Positions 36,535 through 45,860 of a stretch of 64,000 nucleotides of DNA are shown here, piece after piece. The DNA is from Luteimonas vadosa. GTDB taxonomy: Bacteria > Pseudomonadota > Gammaproteobacteria > Xanthomonadales > Xanthomonadaceae. Each line of letters begins with the position of its first letter. The stretch's first letter is position 1. The DNA lies in assembly GCF_039543545.1 (NCBI RefSeq), contig NZ_BAABJY010000001.1:744001-808000 (forward strand). Direction: 5' to 3'. A model generated the notes under the pieces. The model was not told the DNA's origin, did not search any database, and saw only the letters and a program-made list of their open reading frames with translations. The translations under genes and the position numbers were made by a program.

Positions 36535-37940
36535 GCGCGGCGCAGGATCCGGTCGCCGACGACGCCGTCCCGCGCCACGGCTGGCGCTATGTGCTGGCCA
36601 ACCTGCGGCAGCGCAAGGTGCTGGCGATGCTGTTGCTGGGCTTCAGCTCGGGCATCCCGATCTACCTGGTCGGCAACACGCTCGGGTTCTGGATGCGCGA
36701 GAACGACATCGAGCTGTCGACCATCGGCTTCCTGTCCTGGGTCGGCCTGGCGTATTCGCTGAAGTTCCTGTGGGCACCGCTGGTCGACAAGGTCGATGCG
36801 CCGGTACTGGGCCGCTGGCTGGGCCGGCGACGCGGCTGGATGCTGCTGTCACAGGCCGTGGTGGCGGCGGCGCTGTTGGGCATGGCGCTGGTCGAGCCCA
36901 GGGAGGATCTGGTGAGCGTCGGTGGCATCGCGCTCGACCGGCTGCTGGTCTTTGGCGGTCTGGCCCTGGTCGTCGCCTTCGCCTCGGCCACCCAGGACAT
37001 CGTCATCGATGCCTGGCGCATCGAGTCGGCGAGCAACGACGAGCAACAGGGGTTGCTCACTTCCACGGCCACGCTCGGCTACAGGGGCGCGTTGCTGGTG
37101 ACCGATTCGCTGATCCTCATCGCCGCCGCCTACATCGGCTGGGCGGTGTCGTACGGGTGGATGGCGGTGCTCATGGGCGTCGGCATGGTCGCGGTCGCCA
37201 TGGCCCGGGAGCCGGCGGCCAGCCTGGCGGCGGCACAGCAGCAGACGGGGCTGTGGACCGCGCGGGGCCTGTACGACGCGGTGCTCGGCCCGTTCGTGCG
37301 GTTCTTCCAGAGCCATGGCCGCTTCGCGCTGGTGATGCTGCTGGCGATCAGCCTCTACCGCCTGCCGGATTTTCTTTTGGGGCCGATGGCCAATCCCTTC
37401 TATGCCGACCTCGGGATCGACAAGGAGACCGTGGGTGCGGTGCGCGGCTCGATCGGCCTGGTGGCCACGATCCTGGGCATCGCCGCCGCGGGGATTTCCG
37501 CGGTGCGGTTCGGCTTCATGCCCACGCTGCTGGCGGGCGCGGTGCTGGGGCCGGGTTCCAACCTGGCCTTCGCCTACCTGGCGCTGCACGGCTCGGACAC
37601 CGGCGTCTTCAGCGCCGCCATGGTGATCGACAACTTCTGCAGCGGCTACGCCGGGGTGGCCCTGATTGGCTACATGTCCAGCCTCACCAGCGCCGGGTAT
37701 ACCGCGACGCAATACGCCTTGCTCAGTTCGTTCTATGCCCTGGCGGGCAAGGTCCTGAAGGGGTTCTCCGGCGTGTGGGTCGAGCAACTGGCCCTGGGAC
37801 GGACCCTGCTGGAGGGTTACGCGCTGTTCTTCACCGCGACGGCCCTGGTCGGGATACCGGCCGTGCTGCTGTGCATCTGGTTGTGGCGCCGGGCCCCGGT
37901 GCCGCGGAAGATCACTCCAGCCGGCCCTGCACCGGGCTAG
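36531..37940 (+). CDS. ampG: AmpG-type muropeptide permease (MFS)
   Basis: A 469-residue major-facilitator protein with about 12-14 hydrophobic helices. The family opening LLLGFSSGIPIYLVGNTLGFW and WVGLAYSLKFLWAPLVD, and the ATQDIVIDAWRIE segment (near 155), mark AmpG, which imports GlcNAc-anhydroMurNAc peptides for peptidoglycan recycling. GTG 36531 overlaps the stop of the preceding gene by four bases. anmK, another recycling gene, is close by at 38308-39444. Confidence 0.92.
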   Translation: MSAAQDPVADDAVPRHGWRYVLANLRQRKVLAMLLLGFSSGIPIYLVGNTLGFWMRENDIELSTIGFLSWVGLAYSLKFLWAPLVDKVDAPVLGRWLGRRRGWMLLSQAVVAAALLGMALVEPREDLVSVGGIALDRLLVFGGLALVVAFASATQDIVIDAWRIESASNDEQQGLLTSTATLGYRGALLVTDSLILIAAAYIGWAVSYGWMAVLMGVGMVAVAMAREPAASLAAAQQQTGLWTARGLYDAVLGPFVRFFQSHGRFALVMLLAISLYRLPDFLLGPMANPFYADLGIDKETVGAVRGSIGLVATILGIAAAGISAVRFGFMPTLLAGAVLGPGSNLAFAYLALHGSDTGVFSAAMVIDNFCSGYAGVALIGYMSSLTSAGYTATQYALLSSFYALAGKVLKGFSGVWVEQLALGRTLLEGYALFFTATALVGIPAVLLCIWLWRRAPVPRKITPAGPAPG

Positions 37941-37976
37941 ACTGCGTCGCATCGTGTCAGTGCAGGGAGGTCCGGC

Positions 37977-38243
37977 TTGACCGACATCGTGCTCAAGGAC
38001 ATCGACGGCGTCCTGGCCGAACGCATCAAGCGGGTCGCGGAGAAGCGCGGCTGGACGGTCCCCAAGACCTTGCTCCACCTGCTCGAGCAGGGGCTGTACG
38101 CCTACGAGGATGGCGGTGCGCTCAGTTTCGATGCGTCCGAGGAGGATGCGCTCAAGGCGGCGATCTCGGCCATGGAGCAGGTCGAGGACGACGAAGGCTA
38201 CGCCTTGATCGGCAGGGTGGGTCGCGAGGGCGGCGACCCGTAG
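37977..38243 (+). CDS. Small ribbon-helix-helix-like protein
   Basis: An 88-residue protein. The first ~40 residues (IVLKDIDGVLAERIKRVAEKRGWTV type strand then two helices) look like the RHH fold of antitoxins and small repressors; the rest is acidic. Translation begins at TTG: a strong GGGAGG ends six bases before it, which decides the start. No toxin-like gene adjoins it. The family is not certain. Confidence 0.65.
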   Translation: MTDIVLKDIDGVLAERIKRVAEKRGWTVPKTLLHLLEQGLYAYEDGGALSFDASEEDALKAAISAMEQVEDDEGYALIGRVGREGGDP

Positions 38244-38307
38244 GCGTTCCGCATGGCGTGGCGGGCCAGCGCTCGGCGGAATGGCTTCGCCCCGCGCGCG
38301 CGCCCGC

Positions 38308-39444
38308 TCAGGCGGGATAGAGCCCGCCCAGCACGCGCGGCCCGGCGGCGCCGGTGACGTCGGGCAGGTTGCCGGGCAGCCCATGCACGTGGGCATGCGC
38401 GAGCCACGCGAATCCCATCGACTCGACATGGTCCGGGTCCAGCCCGTGCGCGGCGCTGGAGTCGAGCACGCAGCCGGCGAGCGACGCGGACAACGCATCG
38501 CCCAGCGCTTCCATCAATGCCGGATTGTGCACGCCGCCGCCGCAGGCGATCACCCGGCGGGTCGAGGCCTGGGTCGCGCCCAGCGCCGCGGTGACGGTGC
38601 GCACGGTGAGCGCCAGCAGGGTGGCCTGCACGTCGCACGGCGCGAGGTCGCCGGCCAGGTGGTCCCTGACCCATTCCACGTGGAACTGGTCGCGGCCGGT
38701 GGACTTGGGGGGCGGCAGGTCGAACCAGGGCTCGTCGAGCAGGCGCGCGAGCAGGTCGTCATCGGCCCGGCCGCTGCGGGCGAAGGCGCCGTCGCGGTCG
38801 AACGCTTCGCCGGTGTGGGCCAGGCACCACGCGTCCATCAGTCCGTTGGCGGGGCCGGTGTCGAATCCGCGGACCGCCCCGCGCGCCGGCAGCAGGGTGA
38901 GGTTGGCGATGCCGCCGAGGTTGAGCACCGCGCGATCCTCGCCGGCGTCGTGCAGCAGCGCCGCATGCAGGGCGGGCAACAGCGGCGCACCGTGTCCGCC
39001 CGCGGCGACGTCGCGGCGGCGGAAGTCGGCGACCGTGGCGATGCCGGTGCGCTCGGCGATGGTGCCGGGGTCGCCGATCTGCAGGGTGAACGGCAGTTCG
39101 CCATCGCCACGCCGGCCCCTCGGGCGATGGCGCAGGGTCTGCCCGTGCGAGCCGATGGCGGCCACCGCGCCGGTGGCGATGCCGGCATCGGCCAGCGCAT
39201 GCAACGCGGCGTCGGCGAAGGCGCGGCCGACGGCCACGTCGAGTTCACCGAAGTCGTCCAGGCCCAGGCGGGCGTCCTCCTGCCCCAGCGCGACCAGCCG
39301 CGCGCGCAGGGCCGGGTCCCAGCCGTAGGTGCCGCCGAAGACCAGGGCGGGGCGGTGCGCGTCGTCGAATCGCACGATGGCGGCGTCGATGCCGTCGGCG
39401 CTGGTGCCCGAGATCAGGCCAAGGTAGAGGTCGGCGTCGGCCAT
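38308..39444 (-). CDS. anmK: Anhydro-N-acetylmuramic acid kinase
   Basis: A 378-residue sugar kinase of the ASKHA fold that phosphorylates and opens 1,6-anhydroMurNAc to MurNAc-6-P in cell-wall recycling. It has the N-terminal GLISGTSADGIDAAIV, GSHGQTLRHRP, LNLGGIANLT, GFDTGPANGLMDAW and a CGGGVHNPALM loop. It starts at ATG 39444. The neighbour on the same strand upstream is an M23 endopeptidase, an arrangement also found in Pseudomonas. Confidence 0.94.
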   Translation of the reverse strand: MADADLYLGLISGTSADGIDAAIVRFDDAHRPALVFGGTYGWDPALRARLVALGQEDARLGLDDFGELDVAVGRAFADAALHALADAGIATGAVAAIGSHGQTLRHRPRGRRGDGELPFTLQIGDPGTIAERTGIATVADFRRRDVAAGGHGAPLLPALHAALLHDAGEDRAVLNLGGIANLTLLPARGAVRGFDTGPANGLMDAWCLAHTGEAFDRDGAFARSGRADDDLLARLLDEPWFDLPPPKSTGRDQFHVEWVRDHLAGDLAPCDVQATLLALTVRTVTAALGATQASTRRVIACGGGVHNPALMEALGDALSASLAGCVLDSSAAHGLDPDHVESMGFAWLAHAHVHGLPGNLPDVTGAAGPRVLGGLYPA

Positions 39445-39528
39445 GGCGGCATTGTAGGGGCGGCAAAAAGAGGACGGCGGCAATCAGGGCCTGCTGATGC
39501 CGCCGCTCCGTTTTGTCCGTGTGCCGAG

Positions 39529-41019
39529 TCAGCCCTTGGCGGACGACTTGCCGTCCTTGCCGGAGACCGCGACACGGCTGTCCGTCGGCTCGGCCGGAAC
39601 CTCGGCGAAGACTACGTCCTCGACCGTGCGGATCCGCGCCAGCGCCGGCTCGGTCTGGGCGCGGAACGCCGCCAGCTGGGCGCCGCTGAGCGGCTCGGGC
39701 GGCGGCATGGTGTGCGCCAGCGGGTTGCGATGCACGCCGTTGATGCGGAATTCGTAATGCAGGTGCGGGCCGGTGGCCAGGCCGGTGCTGCCGACGCGGC
39801 CGATGACCGTGCCCTGGCTGATGCGCTGGCCCTGCTTGATCTTGCCGAAGGCGGACATGTGCGCGTACAGGGTGGTGTAGCCGCGGCCGTGCTCCAGGAT
39901 CACCGCGCGGCCGTACCCGCCCTTCCAGCCCATGAAGGCCACCCGCGCGTCACCGGCCGCCATGATCGGGGTGCCGGTCCCCGCGGCGTAGTCCACGCCC
40001 TTGTGCATGCGCAGCTTGCCCAGCACCGGATGGCGGCGCGCGCCGAAGCGCGAGCTCAGGCGGGCGTACGGGATCGGCATGCGGATGAAGCTCTTCTTCA
40101 GCGGGCGGCCTTCGCCGTTGAAGTATTCGGCCTTGCCGTTGCGCTCGAACCGGAAGCCGCTGTACGGCTTGCCCTTGGCGGTGAAGGTGGCGGCGAGCAC
40201 CGGGCCGCTCTTGATCAGCTCGCCTTCGCGGAAGGTCTGCTCGACGACGACGCTGAAGCGGTCGGTCGCGGCCACGTCGGAATTGAAGTCGATGTCGTAC
40301 TTGAAGATCTCGTCGGTCAGCGCGTTGATGTTGCTGCCGGACAGGCCGAGCTTGCGCGCCGAGTGGAACAGCGACTTGCCGACCTTGCCGCTGATCACGG
40401 CGGTGCGGACCTCGACCGGGCGCTGGATGACTTCCTCGGTGATCGTGTCGCCCGCCAGCTGCAGCACGACGCGTTCGGTGTCGCCGCGGTCGTAGCGCAG
40501 GGCCCGCAGCGCGCCGGGCTTGCCGCGGGCGTCCAGCGGCAGGTCGAAGGCGATCTGCATGCCGGGGCTGAGCCGGGTCAGCGCGGCCTTCGCGCCGGGA
40601 TGCTCCAGCAGCCGGTGCATGGTGGCGGCGGGGATGTCCAGGCCGGCGAAGATCGCGCCGAGGGTCTGGCCCTTCTCGACGGTCACGACCTGCCAGCTGT
40701 CGACGGTATCGGCGTGCCTGGCGGCCTTCGGCAGCGGCGGAAGCGCCAGCGACATCGTGGTCAGCGGGATCCGGGCCTCGGCCTGCATGGCGGTGGAGAA
40801 GCCCGGTGCGAGCGTCATCAGCAGTGCACCGAGGGTCGCGAACAGGCTCGCATGCGCCCACTGGCGCCGGGTCCAGCGGCCGCTGCTTGCGTCGCGCTGG
40901 AAGGATGCGGGAAGGTGCTGGGGCAGCATCGCCGCCTGGCGCGCGACTTCGCGCAGGTTGTGCAGGCGGACGCGTTGGGTGCGGGGGAGTTCGGACGCCG
41001 GCGATGCGGGTGATGTCAT
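39529..41019 (-). CDS. M23 (LytM) peptidoglycan endopeptidase, MepM-like
   Basis: A 496-residue protein with one N-terminal membrane helix (about 55-75), an OapA/LysM-like part (near 108-150, WQVVTVEKGQTLGAIFAGLDIP) and a LytM domain (about 340-440). Zinc ligands are complete: HKGVDYA (H-x3-D) and HLHYEF (H-x-H). It should cut peptidoglycan cross-links in the periplasm, as MepM does. The Lys/Ser-rich end is not conserved. It is divergent from tyrS, with the start 190 bases away. Confidence 0.92.
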   Translation of the reverse strand: MTSPASPASELPRTQRVRLHNLREVARQAAMLPQHLPASFQRDASSGRWTRRQWAHASLFATLGALLMTLAPGFSTAMQAEARIPLTTMSLALPPLPKAARHADTVDSWQVVTVEKGQTLGAIFAGLDIPAATMHRLLEHPGAKAALTRLSPGMQIAFDLPLDARGKPGALRALRYDRGDTERVVLQLAGDTITEEVIQRPVEVRTAVISGKVGKSLFHSARKLGLSGSNINALTDEIFKYDIDFNSDVAATDRFSVVVEQTFREGELIKSGPVLAATFTAKGKPYSGFRFERNGKAEYFNGEGRPLKKSFIRMPIPYARLSSRFGARRHPVLGKLRMHKGVDYAAGTGTPIMAAGDARVAFMGWKGGYGRAVILEHGRGYTTLYAHMSAFGKIKQGQRISQGTVIGRVGSTGLATGPHLHYEFRINGVHRNPLAHTMPPPEPLSGAQLAAFRAQTEPALARIRTVEDVVFAEVPAEPTDSRVAVSGKDGKSSAKG

Positions 41020-41209
41020 GATGTGCGGGGCCCCCTCATGGCGTGACGATCGCGTCAAGGGCACACCATAAGCACATGAAATGGATGCGTCAAACCCCTG
41101 TCGGGCCTCGGGTTTTTCGGCCCCGACTTGTTTAACCGCCGTTTAACAACGTAGGGCGACCCGATCACGGAACCAGGTCGACCATCGCCACATTCCCGGG
41201 ATTTCCAAC

Positions 41210-42448
41210 GTGCCAGATCACAATTCGCAACCGACATCCGCCACCGCTGGGGTCCTCGAAGGCCTCGCGCGCGGCGCCGACGAGATCCTCAAGGTCGAGG
41301 AGCTGGCGGCCCGCCTGGCTTCGGGCCGGCCGCTGCGGGTGAAGGCCGGCTTCGACCCGACCGCGCCCGACCTGCACATCGGGCATACGGTGCTGCTCAA
41401 CAAGATGCGGCAGTTCCAGGACCTCGGCCACACGGTGATCTTCCTGATCGGGGACTTCACCGGGATGATCGGCGATCCCTCGGGCAAGAACGCCACGCGC
41501 AAGCCGCTCACCCGGGACGAAGTGCAGGCCAATGCGCGTACCTATGCCGACCAGGTGTTCAAGGTGCTCGACCGGGACCGCACCGAACTGCGCTTCAACA
41601 GCGAGTGGTTCGACAAGATGACCGCGGCGGACATGGTCCGCCTCGCCGGGCAGCACACCGTGGCCCGGATGCTGGAGCGCGACGACTTCGCCAAGCGCCA
41701 CGCGACGCAGCAGCCAATCGCGATCCACGAGTTCCTGTATCCGCTGGTGCAGGGCTACGACTCGGTGGCCTTGCGGGCCGACGTCGAACTCGGGGGCACC
41801 GACCAGAAGTTCAACCTGCTGATGGGGCGGGGCCTGCAGGAGCACCACGGGCAGAAGCCGCAAGTGGTGCTGACGATGCCGCTGCTGGAGGGGCTGGACG
41901 GCGTCAACAAGATGTCCAAGTCCCTGGGCAACTACATCGGCATCGACGAACCGGCGATCGACATCGTCAACAAGACGATGAAGATCGGCGACGACCTGAT
42001 GTGGCGCTGGATCGAGCTGCTGAGTTTCGAGATCGGCCTCGACGAGGCCGACCGGCTGCGGGCCGACGTCAGCGGCGGCACGCTCAATCCGCGCGACGTG
42101 AAACTGCGCCTGGCGCGGGAACTCGCCGCGCGCTTCCACGATGCCGCCGCCGCCGAAACCGCGGTGGCCGGCTGGCATGCCGCGGTGCGCGGCGAGGGCG
42201 ATACGTCGCTGCTGCCGCTGCAGGAGGTGGCGATTCCCGGTGAAGGCCTGCGCGTGGCCGCGTTGCTGACCGCCGCCGGCCTGACCCCCAGCAATTCCGA
42301 AGCTAACCGCAAGCTCAGGGAGCGCGCGGTGCGCGTCGACGGCACGGTGGTCGAGGATGGCCAGCAGCTGTTCGAGCCCGGGTTCGAGGGCGTGCTGCAG
42401 GTCGGCAAGCGCAACTTCGCGCGGGTGCGGCTGGTGGCGGACGGATGA
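41210..42448 (+). CDS. tyrS: Tyrosyl-tRNA synthetase
   Basis: A 412-residue class-I synthetase. It has the HIGH motif (HIGHTV near 53), tyrosine-binding GGTDQKFN, KMSKS (near 225) and a C-terminal S4 RNA-binding domain (about 345-410). It belongs to the shorter TyrZ-like branch common in proteobacteria. GTG 41210 is the best start. In Pseudomonas the homologous anmK-M23-tyrS cluster is followed by an rRNA operon; here only a MAPEG gene on the other strand follows. Confidence 0.94.
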   Translation: MPDHNSQPTSATAGVLEGLARGADEILKVEELAARLASGRPLRVKAGFDPTAPDLHIGHTVLLNKMRQFQDLGHTVIFLIGDFTGMIGDPSGKNATRKPLTRDEVQANARTYADQVFKVLDRDRTELRFNSEWFDKMTAADMVRLAGQHTVARMLERDDFAKRHATQQPIAIHEFLYPLVQGYDSVALRADVELGGTDQKFNLLMGRGLQEHHGQKPQVVLTMPLLEGLDGVNKMSKSLGNYIGIDEPAIDIVNKTMKIGDDLMWRWIELLSFEIGLDEADRLRADVSGGTLNPRDVKLRLARELAARFHDAAAAETAVAGWHAAVRGEGDTSLLPLQEVAIPGEGLRVAALLTAAGLTPSNSEANRKLRERAVRVDGTVVEDGQQLFEPGFEGVLQVGKRNFARVRLVADG

Positions 42449-42548
42449 CGGGTATCACCGGGCCGCGCGGCGCATGGCCGCGCGCGTGGGACCGAAGCTC
42501 GACGCCGCCGGCGGTAAAACCCGGGGTTTGCGACGCTCTCGCGCCGGC

Positions 42549-42938
42549 TCAGCCGGCGACCGTCATCGCCGCCTGCACCATCAACGCCACCACGCACAAC
42601 AGCGCCCCGCTCCAGACCAGGCTGCGCATGAGGTGGATGTTGGCGATGTAGAACACACCGTGGAGCACGCGCAGACCGACGAAGGCCATCGCCAGCAGGT
42701 CGATGCGCGCGGCGTCGACCCCGGCCAGCTGTGCCATCAGCACGCCCGCCGCGAAAGGCGCGAAGGCCTCGAAGGCATTGAGGTGGGCGTTATTGGCGCG
42801 TTGGCTGCGGGGGTTCTCCTGGCGCGCCAGCCACGCGCGCGGATTCCGGTTGTCGTAGCGCGGGCCAGCCTTGGCGTACGCGACCCACGCGTAGGGCAAC
42901 AGGGCGGCGATCAGGACGCACCAGTAGGCGGTGGACAT
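42549..42938 (-). CDS. MAPEG-family membrane protein
   Basis: A 129-residue protein with four hydrophobic helices and the family-like NAHLNAFEAFAPFAAGVLMAQ in the second. The MAPEG fold includes eicosanoid and glutathione transferases; bacterial members are mostly uncharacterised. ATG 42938 gives the normal ~130-residue length; the open frame extends upstream with unrelated Pro/Ala-rich sequence. Confidence 0.82.
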   Translation of the reverse strand: MSTAYWCVLIAALLPYAWVAYAKAGPRYDNRNPRAWLARQENPRSQRANNAHLNAFEAFAPFAAGVLMAQLAGVDAARIDLLAMAFVGLRVLHGVFYIANIHLMRSLVWSGALLCVVALMVQAAMTVAG

Positions 42939-43188
42939 GGCGATGCTCCGGACGATGTTGCGGGCAGCTTGCGGCAGGTCGGGCGCCCGGTAAAGCCGCG
43001 GCGTCGGCGCTGCGCTCGGCCGCGCCTCCTCTGGCGGCAACGGTGGCAGCCGCCCGGTCCTACGGCATGGCGCGTCCGCCAGGGCGATCGCGGAAGGCGC
43101 GAGCCGCGGCGGCATGGACGAGATCGGCGCCACGGACGAAAACGGCGCCACCCGGGCGCCGTCTTCGATCGATCGATGTCCTATTGAA

Positions 43189-44940
43189 TCATTGCGTCGC
43201 GGCGGCTCCGGCCTGCGCGGCCGCGGGCTTGGCCGCCATCATCTCCTCGCGCGCCGCCCGGAACGGATTGCCCTCGTACCAGTTCGGCCAGCGGTCGGCA
43301 TCGTCGGCCAGGGTGCGGCCCACACCGTACAGGGCCTGCAGGTCCTGCACCACGCCGTCGAGGTTCCAGTTCGGATCGAACTCGTCGGCGGGCTTGTGGT
43401 AGCGCGACTCGGTGTAGGCCTTGCCCGCGGCCTCGCCGGCGGCGCGGCCGCCCTCGACCAGGTCGTCGCCGCCCTTGGCATACAGCGCGGGCACGCCGGC
43501 CTTGGCGTAGTTGAAGTGGTCGGAGCGGAAGTAGTAACCCGCCGCGGTGTTGGTCTCCGAGACATGCGTGCGCTGCTGCTCGTCGGTGTAGGTCTTGAGG
43601 ATGTCCTCCAGCTCGGAGCTGCCCTTGCCGACCACGACCATGTCGCGCGCCGCACCATTGACGTTCATCGCGTCGAGGTTGACCACGGCGACGGTCTTGT
43701 CCAGCGGGAAGGTCGGGTGGGCGACGTGGTACTTGGAGCCGAGCAGGCCGGATTCCTCCAGCGTCACCGCCAGGAACACCAGGGAACGCGCCGGCTTGGG
43801 CTCGCTGCCGGCAAACTTCGCGGCGATCTCGATGATGCCGGCCACGCCGGTGGCGTTGTCGACCGCGCCGTTGTAGATCTGGTCGTCGCCGTCGGCCGCC
43901 TCGCCCTCGTGGGCATGGTTGCCGAGGTGGTCCCAGTGCGCCATGTAGACGATGGCCTCGTCGGGCTTGCTACTGCCGCGCAGCACGCCCACCACGTTGC
44001 GCGACGACTTCTCGGCCACCGTGCTCTTGAGGTCGAACGAGACCTTCGCATCCATCGGCACGGCCTTGAAGCCGCGCTGGTTGGCCGCCTTGTACATCTG
44101 CGCCAGGTCCATGCCGGCGTCGGCGAACAGTTGCTTGGCGACCTCCTGGGAGATCCAGCCCTGCGCCGGCAGGCGCGGCTCCGGGTCGTCCGCGGCGCGC
44201 AGGTCGAACTGGGCGCCCGACCAGGAGTTCTTCACCACGTCCCAGCCGTAGGACGCGCCCTCGGTGTCGTGGATGATGATTGCTGCCTGCGCGCCCTGGC
44301 GCGCGGCCTCGTCGTACTTGTAGGTCCAGCGCCCGTAATAGGTCATGCGCTTGCCTTCGAACAGCGACTCGTCACCGGCGTGGAACCCCGGGTCGTTGAC
44401 CAGCATGACCACGGTCTTGCCCTTGACGTCGACGCCGGCGTAATCGTTCCAGCCCTGTTCCGGCGCGTTGACGCCGTAGCCGACGAACACCAGTTCGCTG
44501 CCGTCGACCTTGACCTCGGTCTGGCCGCTGCGCGTACCGATCACCATGTCGGGGCCGAACTTGAGCGCGTGCGACTTGCCCTTGACCTCCAGGTTGAGCA
44601 CGGTCGATTCGTCGGCCGTGGTCTCGACCATCGGCACCGTCTGGTACCAGCTGCCGTTCTCGCCGCCGGGCTCCAGGCCGATGCGCTCGTACTGGGCGCG
44701 GATGTACTCGACGGTCCTGTCCTCGCCCGGGGAGCCGGGCCCGCGGCCGCCGAATTCGTCGGACGACAGCGTCTTGACCATCTCGGCGAAATCGCCGGCG
44801 GTGATCTCCGGGGAGAAGGCATGCGCGGCGCCCGGCGCCGCGGCCTGGCCGGCCGGGGGCGCGTCGGCGGCCGGTTGTTCGCGGTTGCAGGCCGCCAGCG
44901 TGGCGGCGGCGAGCAGGCAGAGCAGGAGGTGTCTTGGCAT
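43189..44940 (-). CDS. M28 metallopeptidase lipoprotein with PA domain
   Basis: A 583-residue protein with a lipoprotein signal (lipobox LAAC near residue 19). The M28 catalytic domain has a protease-associated insert (GVNAPEQGWNDYAGVDVKGKTVVML). Zinc and catalytic residues are visible in YMAHWDHLG (His, Asp), GAVDNATG (bridging Asp), TLEESGLLG (Glu-Glu), NLDAM and YHKPADEF (His). It likely acts as an aminopeptidase at the outer membrane. It follows the repeat protein gene by 61 bases on the same strand. Confidence 0.92.
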   Translation of the reverse strand: MPRHLLLCLLAAATLAACNREQPAADAPPAGQAAAPGAAHAFSPEITAGDFAEMVKTLSSDEFGGRGPGSPGEDRTVEYIRAQYERIGLEPGGENGSWYQTVPMVETTADESTVLNLEVKGKSHALKFGPDMVIGTRSGQTEVKVDGSELVFVGYGVNAPEQGWNDYAGVDVKGKTVVMLVNDPGFHAGDESLFEGKRMTYYGRWTYKYDEAARQGAQAAIIIHDTEGASYGWDVVKNSWSGAQFDLRAADDPEPRLPAQGWISQEVAKQLFADAGMDLAQMYKAANQRGFKAVPMDAKVSFDLKSTVAEKSSRNVVGVLRGSSKPDEAIVYMAHWDHLGNHAHEGEAADGDDQIYNGAVDNATGVAGIIEIAAKFAGSEPKPARSLVFLAVTLEESGLLGSKYHVAHPTFPLDKTVAVVNLDAMNVNGAARDMVVVGKGSSELEDILKTYTDEQQRTHVSETNTAAGYYFRSDHFNYAKAGVPALYAKGGDDLVEGGRAAGEAAGKAYTESRYHKPADEFDPNWNLDGVVQDLQALYGVGRTLADDADRWPNWYEGNPFRAAREEMMAAKPAAAQAGAAATQ

Positions 44941-45001
44941 GGGGGAGCCTCGCGGGTGCGGTGGAATCGCCGAGTCTAGCGCGTCGACGGTTCCCGCCAC
45001 C

Positions 45002-45685
45002 TCAGTCCCGGGGCGAGGTCGGGGTGTCGTAGGGGATCGGCGTGGCGCCGGTCACCGCGCCGATCCGGGCGGTCTTGTGGACGTACAGTACGACCTCGCG
45101 TTCGAACACCAGGTCGCCCTCGACCACGGCGTTGGGGCCGATCACGATGCGGGGGGTGCGCTGGTTGAAGCTCACCGGCAGCCAGCTCCGGCTCGGCTTG
45201 GATACCCGGAGCCCGCCGCGCACGTGCGAACCGACGCCCACGGTGACGTCGCCGGTGACGGTTTCGAGGTTGCCGCCCACTTCGGTGGCCACCAGGCCGA
45301 TGCCGCCGTTGACGGTCTCGACGTCGCCGCCGATGCGGCTGCCCCGGTCGATGAAGATGCTGCCGTTGACGGTTTCAACGTGGCCGGAGACGTTGGCGCG
45401 GTGCCCGAGCCGGATGCTGCCGTTGACCGTTTCCAGGCTGCCCGCCTGCAGATCGTCGCCGCCGCGGATGCTGCCGTTGACGGTGTCGGCGTTCCCCGTC
45501 CGGGAACCGTCCCGCAGGCGGATGCTGCCGTTGACGGTGCTCAGCTCGCCGTACGACTGGCCGGCCTCGGCGGTGATGCTGCCGTTGATCTTGTCGATGT
45601 CCTGGCCTGACGCAAGCGCACAGGCGGAGGCGAGGCCGAGCGACAGGGCGAGCGGCAAGGCATGGAAGCGGCGGATGCGGGACAT
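45002..45685 (-). CDS. Secreted repeat protein with seven TVNGSI rungs (beta-solenoid)
   Basis: A 227-residue protein with a signal peptide (about 1-27, CALASGQD). Residues ~30-160 consist of seven repeats of 18-19 residues, each centred on [TI][VI]NGSI and ending in G-x-[LV]-ETV. The last two degenerate to VNGGI and VTGDV. Regular rungs of this length suggest a right-handed beta-solenoid resembling DUF4097 or bactofilin-type proteins. The non-repeat end (residues 165-227) has more strands. Function unknown. It may be co-transcribed with the M28 lipoprotein gene. Confidence 0.8.
   Translation of the reverse strand: MSRIRRFHALPLALSLGLASACALASGQDIDKINGSITAEAGQSYGELSTVNGSIRLRDGSRTGNADTVNGSIRGGDDLQAGSLETVNGSIRLGHRANVSGHVETVNGSIFIDRGSRIGGDVETVNGGIGLVATEVGGNLETVTGDVTVGVGSHVRGGLRVSKPSRSWLPVSFNQRTPRIVIGPNAVVEGDLVFEREVVLYVHKTARIGAVTGATPIPYDTPTSPRD
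45090..45600 (-). repeat. Degenerate tandem DNA repeats encoding the TVNGSI rungs
   Basis: The units differ in length (54-57 bp) but the core bases CTGCCGTTGACGGT (plus-strand view) return repeatedly between about 45300 and 45590. The conservation at DNA level as well as protein level suggests fairly recent unit expansion. Confidence 0.65.
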
Positions 45686-45860
45686 GGCGGGACCTCGTTC
45701 GTGAAGATGGCGGGAACACGGCGGCCGCGGCGAGGGCGCCGCGGGCTTGCAGCGACGACTAGCCCGCCCGGGAGCACGCGGTGCCGTGGACGGTGTTGCA
45801 AACCAGTGTGCCGGCGACTCGCTACAATCGCATCTGTCTCAAGTCACTGGTCCTCTCGTC

